Assembly (NCBI RefSeq): GCF_000014885.1
Contig: NC_011566.1
Span: 124,001 to 188,000 of the forward strand
Length of the DNA: 64,000 bases
Origin: Shewanella piezotolerans WP3
Lineage (GTDB): Bacteria; Pseudomonadota; Gammaproteobacteria; Enterobacterales; Shewanellaceae
Direction: 5' to 3'
The first letter of the stretch is position 1, and each line of letters begins with the position of its first letter. The notes under the pieces were generated by a model. That model saw only the letters and a program-made list of their open reading frames with translations. It did no database searches and was not told where the DNA came from. Below are positions 43,193 through 53,536 of this stretch, piece after piece. Position numbers and translations under genes: made by a program.

Positions 43193-45076
43193 CTAATTAA
43201 ATAGCCAGCTTCCACTTAAACTCCAATTCCGCCCAGGCATAATGTTTGCCATATCATCAGAAGTTGCTAAATATTCTTCGGAGGAAATATTACTGATGCT
43301 AGCGGTTAATTTAAAAGAGTCTGAAATCCAATAGTGACCACTTAGATCAACAATATGTGCGGACTCAAGTGGTTGTTCTCCCGAGGCGGGCTCACTAAAA
43401 CTGGTTCTATAGCGGTAGAATGTAGCAACTTGCCAATCATCCTCTGCCCAAGTTAGCAGTAGCCGACTTTCTGCTGGGGGAATGTCAGCTAAGGGGAGGC
43501 CATCTGCATTTTGACCAACGGTATATTGATAGATCCAATTGATGGAGAAGTGATCCGTTATCTGGCTGTTCAGCTCTATTTCACCACCATATATTTCTGC
43601 GTTAGTTTCATTTCGGTAGGTTAAAGTATTGGGATCTAGTGCAACTTTCTCTATGTAGTTATCAATGTGGTTATAGAATCCATTGAGGTTAAAAGTAAGT
43701 AACTCGCTCGATAATTGATATGAAATCAGTACATTTTGGCTCTCTTCTGGTTTCAGTTCTTCGTTACCTATGAACTGTGCTCTTGCGGTTGAACCATTAA
43801 AGAACCGTTCTGTTAAGGTGGGAAAACGAAACCCTGTGCCTAAATCTAACACTATGTCTGAACTGTCATTGAGTGCGGTTGATAACTTTACAAAGCCGGT
43901 GGCAAACTGATCGGATATGCTGACTTGATTGGTCTGCTCAATGTATTCGATTCGGGCTCCAGTAGTGACGTTTATTTTGGCAAGGGTTACGTTCGCATCA
44001 GCGTATATCGCACCACGATACTCATCACCCTCTAAGATAGTTTTGCTCCATTGAAGTTCATCTGACGTGGTATATTGCTGTTCTGTAATCTCGACATTTG
44101 AGCGATTATCACTGTCTATGCCAATGCGACCATTGATCAAGTTCAGTCGCCAATGTTGTTGAGCATACAGTCCCCAATCAAAACTACCATAATCATTAAT
44201 ATTTCTTCTTTTTTCAACTCTTAGAGTGTCTGATTGCCAATCTTGGTGATGAAAATAACCGCCTAATGCCCAGTTTTCTAATGCTGAGACTGTCACTTTA
44301 CCGAGTAGGTGTTTTTCAAAAGGGTAGAGACTAACCCGACTCTCAGGATACTGATTATTGGTCTTGCCAATATCATCGCCGTAAGAGCCAATTAAAGATG
44401 TTTCCAGTTGCAAGTCTTCCGATATATCAGTGTGATAACTGATAAATCCGGAATATTGTTCAAACTTGGATAGCAATGGCTGTTGCTGTTGGTTATTGTC
44501 ATTTTCAGCTTCCCTATAAGCAAACCCTGTATAGAGATCATTGTTAATCGGTGCTGTTAAAGCAATACTATTTTCATTGCCAAAGGACTGGTAGCCAGCA
44601 TTTAAGTAACCTGTATTACTTCGCTTCAGGTTTGAATTTATAACACCACCAATTGCACCTGAACCATAATAAATAGAGCTTGGGCCGCTAATGACGTCTA
44701 TGCTACTGAGTAGATTGGGATCGATAAAAGAAAGCGAGTTACCAGCTCTCCTATCTGTGTTGATATTAATACCGTCAATGAGCGATTTTATTCTCCAGCG
44801 AGATAGACCACGTATATTGTAAGACTGCCACAACCCTCCTTGCCCATTAAGTGTCACCCCTGGGGTATAGAGTAGTGCGTCAGAAACTTTTTGTATTGGA
44901 AAGTCGATTGCCTCTATGTCGATAATGTTATGATTGTCAAAGCTAGACTGATTTTTAGTAAGATTTTTGCTGGCCGTAACCTGAATGCGTTCAATATCAG
45001 TATTAGCAAAGGCTGAGTGCCCGAAAAAAAAACATAAAATGGCTAACTGCACCCCAGCAAAAAATAAACGATTCAT
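43193..45076 (-). CDS. TonB-dependent receptor, CirA/BtuB-like
   Basis: A 627-residue outer-membrane receptor: signal peptide (MNRLFFAGVQLAILCFFFGHSAFA), TonB box IERIQVTASKN, plug with NIRGLSRWRIKSLIDGININTD and SIDVISGPSSIYYGSGAIGGVI, barrel to the terminal GSWLFN. Usual length for the family. It precedes no transport gene, but is followed upstream in the same operon direction by a lipoprotein and a giant surface protein; a role in metal, haem or peptide uptake is open. Confidence 0.85.
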   Translation of the reverse strand: MNRLFFAGVQLAILCFFFGHSAFANTDIERIQVTASKNLTKNQSSFDNHNIIDIEAIDFPIQKVSDALLYTPGVTLNGQGGLWQSYNIRGLSRWRIKSLIDGININTDRRAGNSLSFIDPNLLSSIDVISGPSSIYYGSGAIGGVINSNLKRSNTGYLNAGYQSFGNENSIALTAPINNDLYTGFAYREAENDNNQQQQPLLSKFEQYSGFISYHTDISEDLQLETSLIGSYGDDIGKTNNQYPESRVSLYPFEKHLLGKVTVSALENWALGGYFHHQDWQSDTLRVEKRRNINDYGSFDWGLYAQQHWRLNLINGRIGIDSDNRSNVEITEQQYTTSDELQWSKTILEGDEYRGAIYADANVTLAKINVTTGARIEYIEQTNQVSISDQFATGFVKLSTALNDSSDIVLDLGTGFRFPTLTERFFNGSTARAQFIGNEELKPEESQNVLISYQLSSELLTFNLNGFYNHIDNYIEKVALDPNTLTYRNETNAEIYGGEIELNSQITDHFSINWIYQYTVGQNADGLPLADIPPAESRLLLTWAEDDWQVATFYRYRTSFSEPASGEQPLESAHIVDLSGHYWISDSFKLTASISNISSEEYLATSDDMANIMPGRNWSLSGSWLFN

Positions 45077-45096
45077 GACATTCCTTGTACAACTAA

Positions 45097-45345
45097 TTAT
45101 TCTTTTTCTTTGTTTTCTTTGTTTTCTTTGTTTTCTTTGTTTTCTTTGTTTTCTTGTTTAGGTAAAACTCCATCTTCTAATGGGAATTGGTTCGGCACAA
45201 GATGAACGTCATCATTTTCAATTGTTTCTGCTGCTTGAGTTTCTGAGGCAGGTTTCGATACCTTTGCCTTAGAGGAGTTGGAAGCTGAGTCGCAAGCCAT
45301 AACTGTACCTGTAGTGAGAATAAATAGTAATGCGAGTTTTTTCAT
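45097..45345 (-). CDS. Small lipoprotein with C-terminal ENK repeats
   Basis: An 82-residue protein with a lipobox (GTVMAC, Cys at residue 18) and an acidic, Ser/Ala-rich mature part. The C-terminal 20 residues are (ENK) repeats followed by EKE, encoded by a 9-bp tandem repeat. The gene lies 20 nt upstream of the TonB receptor. In loci of this kind the lipoprotein may sit beside a secreted surface protein; function unknown. Confidence 0.6.
   Translation of the reverse strand: MKKLALLFILTTGTVMACDSASNSSKAKVSKPASETQAAETIENDDVHLVPNQFPLEDGVLPKQENKENKENKENKENKEKE
45103..45155. repeat. 9-bp tandem repeat in the lipoprotein gene
   Basis: About five units of GTTTTCTTT at the 3' end of the lipoprotein gene (KEN repeats on the minus strand). 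The period is a multiple of three, so copy-number change would add or remove ENK units without a frameshift. Confidence 0.9.
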
Positions 45346-45361
45346 AAATGGAACTCCATGA

Positions 45362-45392
45362 AAAACAGGAAAGGGAGCCCCTTTCCTGTTTT
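45362..45392 (-). terminator. Terminator of the giant surface protein gene
   Basis: Perfect 14-bp stem (AAAACAGGAAAGGG / CCCTTTCCTGTTTT, loop AGC) just after the 45408 stop on the minus strand. It may attenuate read-through into the lipoprotein and TonB genes. Confidence 0.75.
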
Positions 45393-45407
45393 AGGTTTAA
45401 CCGAGCA

Positions 45408-48400
45408 TTAGCCCATAAACTTTCGACGACTTAAGCCGAATAAGCTCAATATTACTAGCGATAAGAAGCCCAGAGAGCCACCGCTACTTTCTTTCGCTTT
45501 AACTTCTACTTTGTCTGTATTCAACACTCGCACGGCTGTTACTGTAGCGCCAAGCTCAATGGTGCTATCTGTTGCCGAAATGACAAGGTTAAATGCTTCA
45601 TCGGCTTCGACATTAGCATCGTCATTGATAGTGATAGATATTGTCTTGTCTTCTATATCACCATCAGCCCAAGCCACTGTACCCGTAGTGTCAGCCAGAT
45701 CTGTATCATTTGTTGAGATATGACTAACGGCATAATTGACCATAACTTCACGATCTGAGCCATCAGTTCTGCTAAGGGTAATTTCAGCAGAACCATCCTC
45801 TTCATTGACAGATACGTTGGTCTCTTTTACCGCAATTACGCCTAGTTTATCTGCAGTAATCGTTATAAGAGATGTATCTTTCGCAGCCTCGTTAAGCGTT
45901 GCTCCAGAAGCGTCAGATAGGCGTACTGTGAATGATATATCTTGATCAAGATCGAGGTTAATCGTTTCAATTAGTACGGATTTATCAGTGGCGTCTTTGT
46001 CTGCCCACTCAACTAATCCGTTTGCAGCATCGAAATGTTCGCCCGCAATAGCTGAGTTTGAGACTAACTCGTATTTTACAGAAGCAGCAAAATCATCGCC
46101 GTTAGTACGAGCAATGAGTAACTCAACAGCATCACCATTTTTCACTGAAGCTGCGGTTTCTTTGAAGCCGAGTTCACCCACAACTGCTTCAGTTACCACA
46201 ATTGATAGAGGAATGTTTGTTACACCATAAGGGGTGTCATTCATAACAATAATGGTTGCTTCATATTCGCCGACTGCAAGCTCTGAAGCTTTTAGTGTGA
46301 GCTGTATGTCGTTACTTTCACCAGCTTCAATAGCCCCTTCATGATCTTCTTTTAACGTAAGTCCAGGAACTATCTTCCAGTCACATACGCCTCCAGATTG
46401 AGTTGCAATACCAAGCACTTTTTGTTGAGTTTGATCTACAGTCCACAGGTTGCCATCACAGTCTATTTCTAGACCTGCTTGACCTCTAAGTGAGGTTCCA
46501 TTTTGATCTTCAACATTAAAACCACCTACAATATCGAGGTAATCGGTATTTACATCGAGCACATATATGTCAAAAACACCTGTTGCAGCGGCAGCGTTAT
46601 GAGTGACATATAGTTGACCATTAGCGGAGTTAAATGCTAATCCAGCGATAGCCATATTGACATTTATAGAGCGGAGCAGCTCACCGTTAGTATTGAACTG
46701 ATGTATTAGTGAGTCGTTCCAGCTGCCAGAGTAATAGGTGTCTGTCATTGGATCATAGGCTAGTCCACGCTGTGACTGGGCAAACTCCGGGCATATCTTT
46801 TCGCCAGTAAGCCCACCTTGCTCACTGATCTCGACGATACAGTTATCCCCACCGACATAGACTTGCCAATAACTATTGGTTCTGCCGTTAAATGTTAAAT
46901 CTGCTCCCCATCCTTGCTCTTTAGGGGTCAGTATTGTGCGCCCAGTTTGGATCCCGTCTGTCTGATATTCAGTGAGTAATTGTGGATCTGCATCTATATC
47001 ACTGACCCACAGGTTACCTGTATTGCGGTCCATTACTAGACCCCAGCCATAGAGTAAACCTAAATCGAAATTACCAATTATATCGCCGCCAGGTAGCTGT
47101 GTTGCTTTAATATCAGCTGCATAACGAGATTTTTTAGCATCCATATCTTGTAGATTTTTGGGACCAAAATGGCGTCCTGAAGCATCATAAACACCAACAT
47201 GCAGTGGCTCACTGCTACCAGGGATCATTAGTACCTGATAAGTAGCACCTGCTGTGCCTGTATTTTCAACCGCTAGTGTTCGCTCTTCATCACGGCCTAC
47301 GGTAATGTTGAAATCAGTTTGAGCGTCGGTTGACACCTCTAGTAAGCCTGCATTCAGTTCAATTGGTGAGCTTAAGCTAAAGTCTGAAACAACAACATCT
47401 TTGCTTTCATAGAGGGGTGCAGTCAATTTAATATCGGTAGCTGAATCAGGAATAAATGACATTAGCAGGCCATCGCTAAGTTGTTCGTCCTCTTCTGTCG
47501 CTACAGACACTGTAATAGGCTGGCCATCAACCATGAGTTGCGCATTGTTTAGCGTCGTAGCAAAGTTTGCGTCATTTACATATGCTGTGACCTTGTTTCC
47601 AGAGATTGGATCACAAGTCGATGAACCGATTCTGATATTATCAACGGCGGTGTACCATGCATAGTAGGCATCATAATATCTCCAGCGGAGCTGGAAGCTA
47701 GTTGCATTAACAACATAGCTGCTTAGATCTAAATGATATTGTTCTGCTGAAGTAGAACTACTGGTTGTTTTGTTTAAGTCGCTTAAAGTTATCCAGCTGC
47801 CGTCGTCAATTTTTATTTCTACAGCTACTTTATCTCCGCCTATATAATAGTGGAAAGCTGTAAAACTTAAATCGAAATGAGTGTAGTCAGCAGTATTAAA
47901 GACAGGTGATATTAACGAAGTATCTAAGTTTATTGTTCCAGCTGCATCTGAATCAGCTAGAGCAAAACCTACAGATTCATTAGTGATCCCTGAAATCGAG
48001 CGTTCCGTTGTTGCTCTGAACCATGTAAAACCACTTGTAGCATCATCTGTTGTTGTCCAGCCTGCTGGAGGGAATACATCCCCTTCAAAGCCTTCAAAGA
48101 AGCTGAGCTCATTTAGCTCGTAGCCATCAGCTGTACAGTTAGGATTTATATTGAGGTTGAAATTTTGAGCAAAAGTTGCCGATGAACCACCGCTGTTGAC
48201 GGGAGTGATATTTTCAGATGCTTTTAGGTAGCCTTGCTCGTTACTTGATACCGCAACTTTCACGGCCGTCCCTGCTACAAGATCTATGCTATATTCGCCA
48301 GTTTCTGGATTGGTAAATGTTGAAATCACATCACCCGGTACTTCGACATTAACTTTGGCATATAAAGGCCAGTTTTGACCTGAAGTATCCATCACTGAGC

Positions 48401-50321
48401 CTGAAACGGTAACCATTTCTGCGCTGGTAAGGCTAACATCTAATAGCTCTGATTCATCTTCGTCTACTGTAAATTCTGCTGTTGTGAGTTCTTCCCAACC
48501 ATACTTGTATGCATAAAGCGTATAATCACCAACAGGAACAGTAAAAGAGTAATTCCCCTCTGCATCCGTTACCGTTGAGCGTCCTGCAGCAGTGACTACG
48601 ACATTGGCAAGCGCTGTCTCAGTATCTCCATCAGTTACCTTTCCACTAATCTCTCCGGATGGGCCAACCTGGCACTCGGGTAGTTTAAAGCTAGAGATGT
48701 TAGTCGACCATGCTGTGGTATTGTCATCTTCCGCTTTGTAATACTCTGTTGTGAACCAGAATGTACATTCATCTGCCGGATCAATGCTCATACTGGAGTA
48801 ATCACCCCAGCGATTTCGATAGATATTACCTTGAGAGCCTGTACCCGCTTTGAGTTCAATTTCACTGGTTAGTTCGTTTAAAGGATCATCAACTTTACGG
48901 GTCGCAGCAAAAACAGAAGGGTGCTTGTCAACACTAGAAACAGAGTAGCCGAAAGCGATATTACCTTGGGTGTCCATTGCACCACTACCCATCCAGCGTG
49001 CTTTTTCATCAGGAGCAAATGTGCCTTGTTGGCGAACACTCACATCGCCGGAGGTTTCATTTAAGTCAATTTCATACCAGCGTAAAGCAGGCGTTGAATT
49101 ATCTGCAGCTGCAACATTATGGGTAAAAACAATCGAGCTACGATTGCCCAAATTTCGATAGGCAGCTCTAAACATTGAGCGGATTGGCATGCCGTCAAGT
49201 TCAATACCATTAGGTTGCATTGCATTATCTGGTGCATTCCATTCGGCAACATCAAGAGAGGTTTTATGGATTATGTTTGAGTTTTCAGGTGTTTCCCAAT
49301 CAACGTCAAACTCTGCAAAGTGCAATTTGCTTTCACCTGAGCCATCAGCCCACATAATAGTTTGGTTTAAATTTGTATTAGGAGAGGTAGGGCCATCTAT
49401 ATCAAGAGGCATTGGGGTAAAAACATCAGGGGTGTTACCCTGCATGCTAAAGATGATTTGCTTAGCCTCTGCACCCACCAGCATTTTATCTCTTTCGTAG
49501 GCGACGACTCCGCCACCGGCATATGAATAATTATTTGTAGGGTCAAACTGGTTTACCCCCATGTAATAGCCATCGTGCCATACACCAAAATGCGGGTAAT
49601 CGTTCATTAATTCGCCATATGCGAAATCATAAAGATAATAAGAACCAGTTGGATCGCCAGTGGTAGAGATTGCGATGCACTCATGGTTATCAGTTCCATC
49701 AAGTGCGAACTGGCTTATTAACCAACGATCTGCCATGTTGTCGTACAATACAATAGGATCGCCATCATTATTCGTTTCACATTTACCGCCAAAACCATCC
49801 CAAAGGTCGTTGATGGCAAATGGTGCCACTAAGGTACTACCTTCCTTATCGAAGATAGCCATGGTTATGTTTACTGCTTGAACATAATGATTAGGGCCTA
49901 CATCACCATTAGTGTCTGGTGGAGCAACGCCCAGAATATTGTTAATTCCATCAAAAGATACGCCAGTTGTTGGCATTGCAAGAGAATATAAATTAGGTCT
50001 CAAAATAGACTGGATTGATGGATCTTTTACTTTGTCTTGAGTTCTTAATGAGCTGGCAAATGGGAAGATATTTCTAACTTGCTTATTGATATCAACACCA
50101 GGAATTTTCTCTCCACTTTGCTCGAGCTTAAGTTTTCGCTGCTTAGTTACGACTCTGATTGGTGAAGCGATATCTCGAATATTTTGAGATACTGCTACTT
50201 TACTTGAAGTGGTGACATTTGTTTCTGTACCTTTTGCATAGAGGCTTTGGTTTACTGCTTGTGCTGTAAAGCTTAGCGCTCCCAAAGATACCAACGACAT
50301 TATAGATAGCCGGTTCTTCAT
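45408..50321 (-). CDS. Giant surface protein with GlyGly-CTERM tail
   Basis: A 1637-residue exported protein. Signal peptide MKNRLSIMSLVSLGALSFTAQA; a long N-terminal domain (to about 555); a carboxypeptidase-regulatory-like fold near 557-640 (ISGKVTDGDTETALANVVV, DAEGNYSFTVP) and a second near 640-720; a cleaved-adhesin-like segment near 727-890 (FFEGFEGDVFPPAGW); a beta-propeller-like stretch (about 1085-1330); two Calx-beta-type repeats (about 1384-1490 and 1494-1600); and GGSLGFLSLVILSLFGLSRRKFMG, a GlyGly-CTERM sorting tail that is cut by rhombosortase after type II secretion. Adhesion or peptidase-like scaffold, unproven. Confidence 0.75.
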   Translation of the reverse strand: MKNRLSIMSLVSLGALSFTAQAVNQSLYAKGTETNVTTSSKVAVSQNIRDIASPIRVVTKQRKLKLEQSGEKIPGVDINKQVRNIFPFASSLRTQDKVKDPSIQSILRPNLYSLAMPTTGVSFDGINNILGVAPPDTNGDVGPNHYVQAVNITMAIFDKEGSTLVAPFAINDLWDGFGGKCETNNDGDPIVLYDNMADRWLISQFALDGTDNHECIAISTTGDPTGSYYLYDFAYGELMNDYPHFGVWHDGYYMGVNQFDPTNNYSYAGGGVVAYERDKMLVGAEAKQIIFSMQGNTPDVFTPMPLDIDGPTSPNTNLNQTIMWADGSGESKLHFAEFDVDWETPENSNIIHKTSLDVAEWNAPDNAMQPNGIELDGMPIRSMFRAAYRNLGNRSSIVFTHNVAAADNSTPALRWYEIDLNETSGDVSVRQQGTFAPDEKARWMGSGAMDTQGNIAFGYSVSSVDKHPSVFAATRKVDDPLNELTSEIELKAGTGSQGNIYRNRWGDYSSMSIDPADECTFWFTTEYYKAEDDNTTAWSTNISSFKLPECQVGPSGEISGKVTDGDTETALANVVVTAAGRSTVTDAEGNYSFTVPVGDYTLYAYKYGWEELTTAEFTVDEDESELLDVSLTSAEMVTVSGSVMDTSGQNWPLYAKVNVEVPGDVISTFTNPETGEYSIDLVAGTAVKVAVSSNEQGYLKASENITPVNSGGSSATFAQNFNLNINPNCTADGYELNELSFFEGFEGDVFPPAGWTTTDDATSGFTWFRATTERSISGITNESVGFALADSDAAGTINLDTSLISPVFNTADYTHFDLSFTAFHYYIGGDKVAVEIKIDDGSWITLSDLNKTTSSSTSAEQYHLDLSSYVVNATSFQLRWRYYDAYYAWYTAVDNIRIGSSTCDPISGNKVTAYVNDANFATTLNNAQLMVDGQPITVSVATEEDEQLSDGLLMSFIPDSATDIKLTAPLYESKDVVVSDFSLSSPIELNAGLLEVSTDAQTDFNITVGRDEERTLAVENTGTAGATYQVLMIPGSSEPLHVGVYDASGRHFGPKNLQDMDAKKSRYAADIKATQLPGGDIIGNFDLGLLYGWGLVMDRNTGNLWVSDIDADPQLLTEYQTDGIQTGRTILTPKEQGWGADLTFNGRTNSYWQVYVGGDNCIVEISEQGGLTGEKICPEFAQSQRGLAYDPMTDTYYSGSWNDSLIHQFNTNGELLRSINVNMAIAGLAFNSANGQLYVTHNAAAATGVFDIYVLDVNTDYLDIVGGFNVEDQNGTSLRGQAGLEIDCDGNLWTVDQTQQKVLGIATQSGGVCDWKIVPGLTLKEDHEGAIEAGESNDIQLTLKASELAVGEYEATIIVMNDTPYGVTNIPLSIVVTEAVVGELGFKETAASVKNGDAVELLIARTNGDDFAASVKYELVSNSAIAGEHFDAANGLVEWADKDATDKSVLIETINLDLDQDISFTVRLSDASGATLNEAAKDTSLITITADKLGVIAVKETNVSVNEEDGSAEITLSRTDGSDREVMVNYAVSHISTNDTDLADTTGTVAWADGDIEDKTISITINDDANVEADEAFNLVISATDSTIELGATVTAVRVLNTDKVEVKAKESSGGSLGFLSLVILSLFGLSRRKFMG

Positions 50322-50577
50322 ACATTACGTCCTTTGTAGTGTTTGCTTTTCAGTGTTTTTCGTCGCGGATATTAACATATCATTAGCATTTTAATGCTAA
50401 AAATTTGACAAGTTGAGAAATAGTAACTAGCGATAAATATTAAGTGGTTGGATAGGCTTGCTAAGAGGAAGCAATGTATTTTTCAACAGGGGAGTTTTAT
50501 GCTGTTTTGTACTGATTGATACGGTTAATGATACGGTTAAGAGGAGGTATCCTATTCTTGTGGATACCTCTATGCAA

Positions 50578-51363
50578 TTATGTTGTAGGTGAACAACTGC
50601 AGATCTTACAACTAACTTGCTTTGGCAGTTTCATCTCTCGAAACTCCATGGTCATAGCATCGATCATCAAAATACGCCCGGCTAAGGTACGGCCCATATT
50701 AGCAATGACTTTGACTGCTTCCACGGCTTGCAAACAACCTATCATTCCGACTACGGGGGCTAAAATACCTGATTCGACGCAGCTGAGTTGCTGCTCACCA
50801 AATAGCTGGCTAAAGCAGTGGTAGCAAGGCGTTTGTGCTTGATAGTCAAATACTGTAACCATACCTTCCATGCGGATGGCAGCTGCTGAGATCAGTGGCA
50901 CTTTGTGCTTAAAGCAGCTTTGATTGAGCTGCTCACGTACCATGACATTGTCGGTGCAATCCATCACAATTGAGTGCTGTGCAACCAATGATTCAATTTC
51001 ATGATCATCTAGCACTGCATTGATAGTATCGATTTTAATATGTGGGTTTAAGCCTGTTAACGTCTCTTTAGCTGAGTCAACTTTAGCTTGGCCAACATTG
51101 GCATCTTGATGTAATACTTGCCGCTGCAAGTTAGACACCTCAACCGTATCAAAGTCGACTAAGGTGATGGCTCCTGCACCCGCTACCGCCAAATACTGAC
51201 TGGCAGCGCAGCCCAAGCCGCCAGCACCGATGATCAACACCTTGGCCTGCTTGAGCTTCTCTTGTCCCTCAAAGTCCATCGCTTTGATAGAGATTTGACG
51301 GCTATAACGCAAAATTTCTGCGTCAGTTAAAATCTCATCTGTATCAGTCAGTTCACTCGACAT
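50578..51363 (-). CDS. moeB: Molybdopterin-synthase adenylyltransferase
   Basis: A 261-residue E1-like enzyme that adenylates the C-terminus of MoaD. The ATP-binding motif GAGGLGCAASQYL, the catalytic Arg region LQRQVLH and DCTDN are intact. Two zinc-binding pairs are seen: PCYHCF (about residue 180) and SCKICSC at the end. It follows moeA on the same strand (14 nt after its stop), so the two are an operon for molybdenum cofactor synthesis. Confidence 0.92.
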   Translation of the reverse strand: MSSELTDTDEILTDAEILRYSRQISIKAMDFEGQEKLKQAKVLIIGAGGLGCAASQYLAVAGAGAITLVDFDTVEVSNLQRQVLHQDANVGQAKVDSAKETLTGLNPHIKIDTINAVLDDHEIESLVAQHSIVMDCTDNVMVREQLNQSCFKHKVPLISAAAIRMEGMVTVFDYQAQTPCYHCFSQLFGEQQLSCVESGILAPVVGMIGCLQAVEAVKVIANMGRTLAGRILMIDAMTMEFREMKLPKQVSCKICSCSPTT

Positions 51364-51377
51364 TGCTATATGTTCTC

Positions 51378-52622
51378 TTAAGCCAGTACGCTATTGAAAG
51401 GTTCGACGGTAACTTTTTCGCCAGCACTGATGCCATCGCAATCTTGCTCTAAGATGATAAAACAGTTAGCGAGTGTCATTGAGGTCAGCATGCCTGAACC
51501 TTGGCCACCAGTTACTGCCACTTGTGCTTCACCTTGCTCGTTATAGCTCAAAACGGCACGTTGATACTCAACGCGTCCTGGGAACTTGCGAATATCTTGG
51601 GTTAAAGTGGCTGATAGTGTTACTGGTTTTACTTGTGGCAAGCCCTGCATCTTCTGTATTAGCGGCCAAACAAGCTTATAGAATGTCACCATGGAGGAGA
51701 CTGGGTTACCGGGTAAACCACAAAATACTGCGTCACCTAAGTGACCAAATGCAAAAGGCTTACCTGGTTTAATCGCTAGTTTCCAGAAAGTGATTTCACC
51801 CTCTTCATCGAGGATCTGCTTGGTGTAATCGGCGTCACCGACTGATACTCCACCAGAAGTCAGCACCATATCAGCCTGAGCTGCTGCAGTTTTAAAAGCT
51901 TGGCGAATGGCTTCTTTGTCATCTTCGATAACACCAAGATCTATCCATTCGACGTTTGCACGGCTGAGTAGCCCTTGAATGCTGTAGCGGTTTGAATCGT
52001 AAATTTGTCCAGGAGCAAGCTCACTGCCAACAGGGCGCAGTTCATCACCTGTTGAAAAAAAAGCAACTTTAAGCGGGCGATATACTCTTAACTGGCTCGC
52101 GCCTATGGTTGCTAGTACTCCCATCTCTGCGGCACCAATGAGAGTGCCAGCTGAGAGTACCTTAGTGCCAGTGCTAAGTTCTTCGGCGCGATAGCGCACG
52201 TTTGCGCCTTTGGCTTTTGGTGCTTCAATACTGATGTTGTTGCCATCAGCTGTGACTTTCTCTTGCATCTGTACTGTGTCATAGCCAGCAGGTACTGGTG
52301 CGCCCGTCATGATGCGGATGCAGCCGCCTTTTACGCATTGTCCGCTAAAAGGATGTCCTGCAAAAGAATCACCGACAAGAGTTAACGGCGTACCTGCATC
52401 TAAATCATCAAAATTGAAGGCGTAGCCGTCCATTGCTGAGTTGTCGAAAGGAGGTAGGTCGACATGAGAAGCAAGATCTTCAGCTAAGACGCGTCCTAGG
52501 GCTTGTGTCAGCGTAACGACTTCAGAATCTGTGGTTGGCTGCACTTGTTCTAGTAATTTTACAATCGCTAGCGAGGGATGCATTAGGCTAGGTTGTTTAC
52601 ACGGGTCTGCATGAGTCTGCAT
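51378..52622 (-). CDS. moeA: Molybdopterin molybdenumtransferase
   Basis: A 414-residue MoeA that inserts molybdate into adenylated molybdopterin. Motifs: DLPPFDNSAMDGYAF near residue 55, MTGAPVPAGYD, the sugar/substrate loop TSGGVSVGDADY, and PGKPFAFG and GLPGNPVSS. Full length. Start ATG 52622 after AAGGA. Read first in the moeA-moeB operon. Confidence 0.93.
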   Translation of the reverse strand: MQTHADPCKQPSLMHPSLAIVKLLEQVQPTTDSEVVTLTQALGRVLAEDLASHVDLPPFDNSAMDGYAFNFDDLDAGTPLTLVGDSFAGHPFSGQCVKGGCIRIMTGAPVPAGYDTVQMQEKVTADGNNISIEAPKAKGANVRYRAEELSTGTKVLSAGTLIGAAEMGVLATIGASQLRVYRPLKVAFFSTGDELRPVGSELAPGQIYDSNRYSIQGLLSRANVEWIDLGVIEDDKEAIRQAFKTAAAQADMVLTSGGVSVGDADYTKQILDEEGEITFWKLAIKPGKPFAFGHLGDAVFCGLPGNPVSSMVTFYKLVWPLIQKMQGLPQVKPVTLSATLTQDIRKFPGRVEYQRAVLSYNEQGEAQVAVTGGQGSGMLTSMTLANCFIILEQDCDGISAGEKVTVEPFNSVLA

Positions 52623-52880
52623 CTATCTATCCTTGAGGCTAAATTAGCGTACGTTAATTAAAAACGAATATAACGCATTATGCCACGGTGATTGCAGATG
52701 ACTATGATCTGCTCGGCAGTTTTAACAGCTGATAGTGGCTTTATTATTATTTTTATCGAATTTAGCCTTGGCTAGCTACCGGATTTAGTCATCTCTTGTT
52801 CCTCTATCTATAGGCTAGGGGCTGATTCCTTTAATATTTTCTAAGTTGGCAGCCATGTATTAGCTGTTACTTTTTTATGT

Positions 52881-52900
52881 AAATGAAAACCATTATTATT
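52881..52900. promoter_or_regulatory. Fur-box-like site upstream of ferritin
   Basis: AAATGAAAACCATTATTATT partly matches the Fur consensus and lies about 90 bp before the ferritin start. Fur-dependent control of ferritin is known in related bacteria; the match here is imperfect. The rest of 52623-52990 is AT-rich and carries nothing else that I can name. Confidence 0.4.
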
Positions 52901-52990
52901 TATTAAACAGTAACTTAAGTAAATTTTATTGCAATTTTAAGCTAGCTTGATAACAATAGCGGCCATAAACAGATACCCTGAGGAATTAAG

Positions 52991-53518
52991 ATGTTGGCCC
53001 AGAAGATGATTGACCAGTTAAATGACCAGATCAACATGGAGTTTTTCTCCTCTAACCTGTACCTGCAGATGAGTGCATGGTGTGAAGATAAAGGTTTTGA
53101 AGGCGCAGCTAAGTTCATGCGTGCCCATGCTGATGAAGAGATGGGGCATATGCACCGTTTGTTCACTTACGTAAGTGAAACTGGTGGAATGCCGCTGCTT
53201 GGTACCATTGAAGCGCCACAAGCTGACTTCCCATCGCTGTTAGCGTTATTCGAATACACCTATGAGCATGAGCAGCTAATCACTAAAAAGATTAACGAAC
53301 TTGCTCACGCTGCATTCACTAACCAAGATTACTCAACGTTTAACTTTTTGCAGTGGTATGTTTCTGAGCAGCACGAAGAAGAGAAGCTATTTAAATCAAT
53401 CGTCGATAAGATCCGTTTAGTCGGTGAAGATGGCAAAGCATTGTTCTTCGTTGATAAAGACTTAGCGCAAATGGCAATTGAAGAGTCTGCCAGTGTGATG
53501 ACTAGCACCGCTGAATAA
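52991..53518 (+). CDS. ftnA: Ferritin (non-haem iron storage)
   Basis: A 175-residue ferritin. Ferroxidase-site motifs are intact: INMEFFSSNLYLQMS (Glu), HADEEMGHMHRL (Glu, Glu, His), YEHEQLI and SEQHEEEKLF. GAGG lies 8 nt upstream of the ATG. It stores iron as ferric mineral in the cytoplasm and releases it when iron is scarce. Single gene with a strong terminator. Confidence 0.92.
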   Translation: MLAQKMIDQLNDQINMEFFSSNLYLQMSAWCEDKGFEGAAKFMRAHADEEMGHMHRLFTYVSETGGMPLLGTIEAPQADFPSLLALFEYTYEHEQLITKKINELAHAAFTNQDYSTFNFLQWYVSEQHEEEKLFKSIVDKIRLVGEDGKALFFVDKDLAQMAIEESASVMTSTAE

Positions 53519-53536
53519 CTGACTCTTTAGCGTGAT

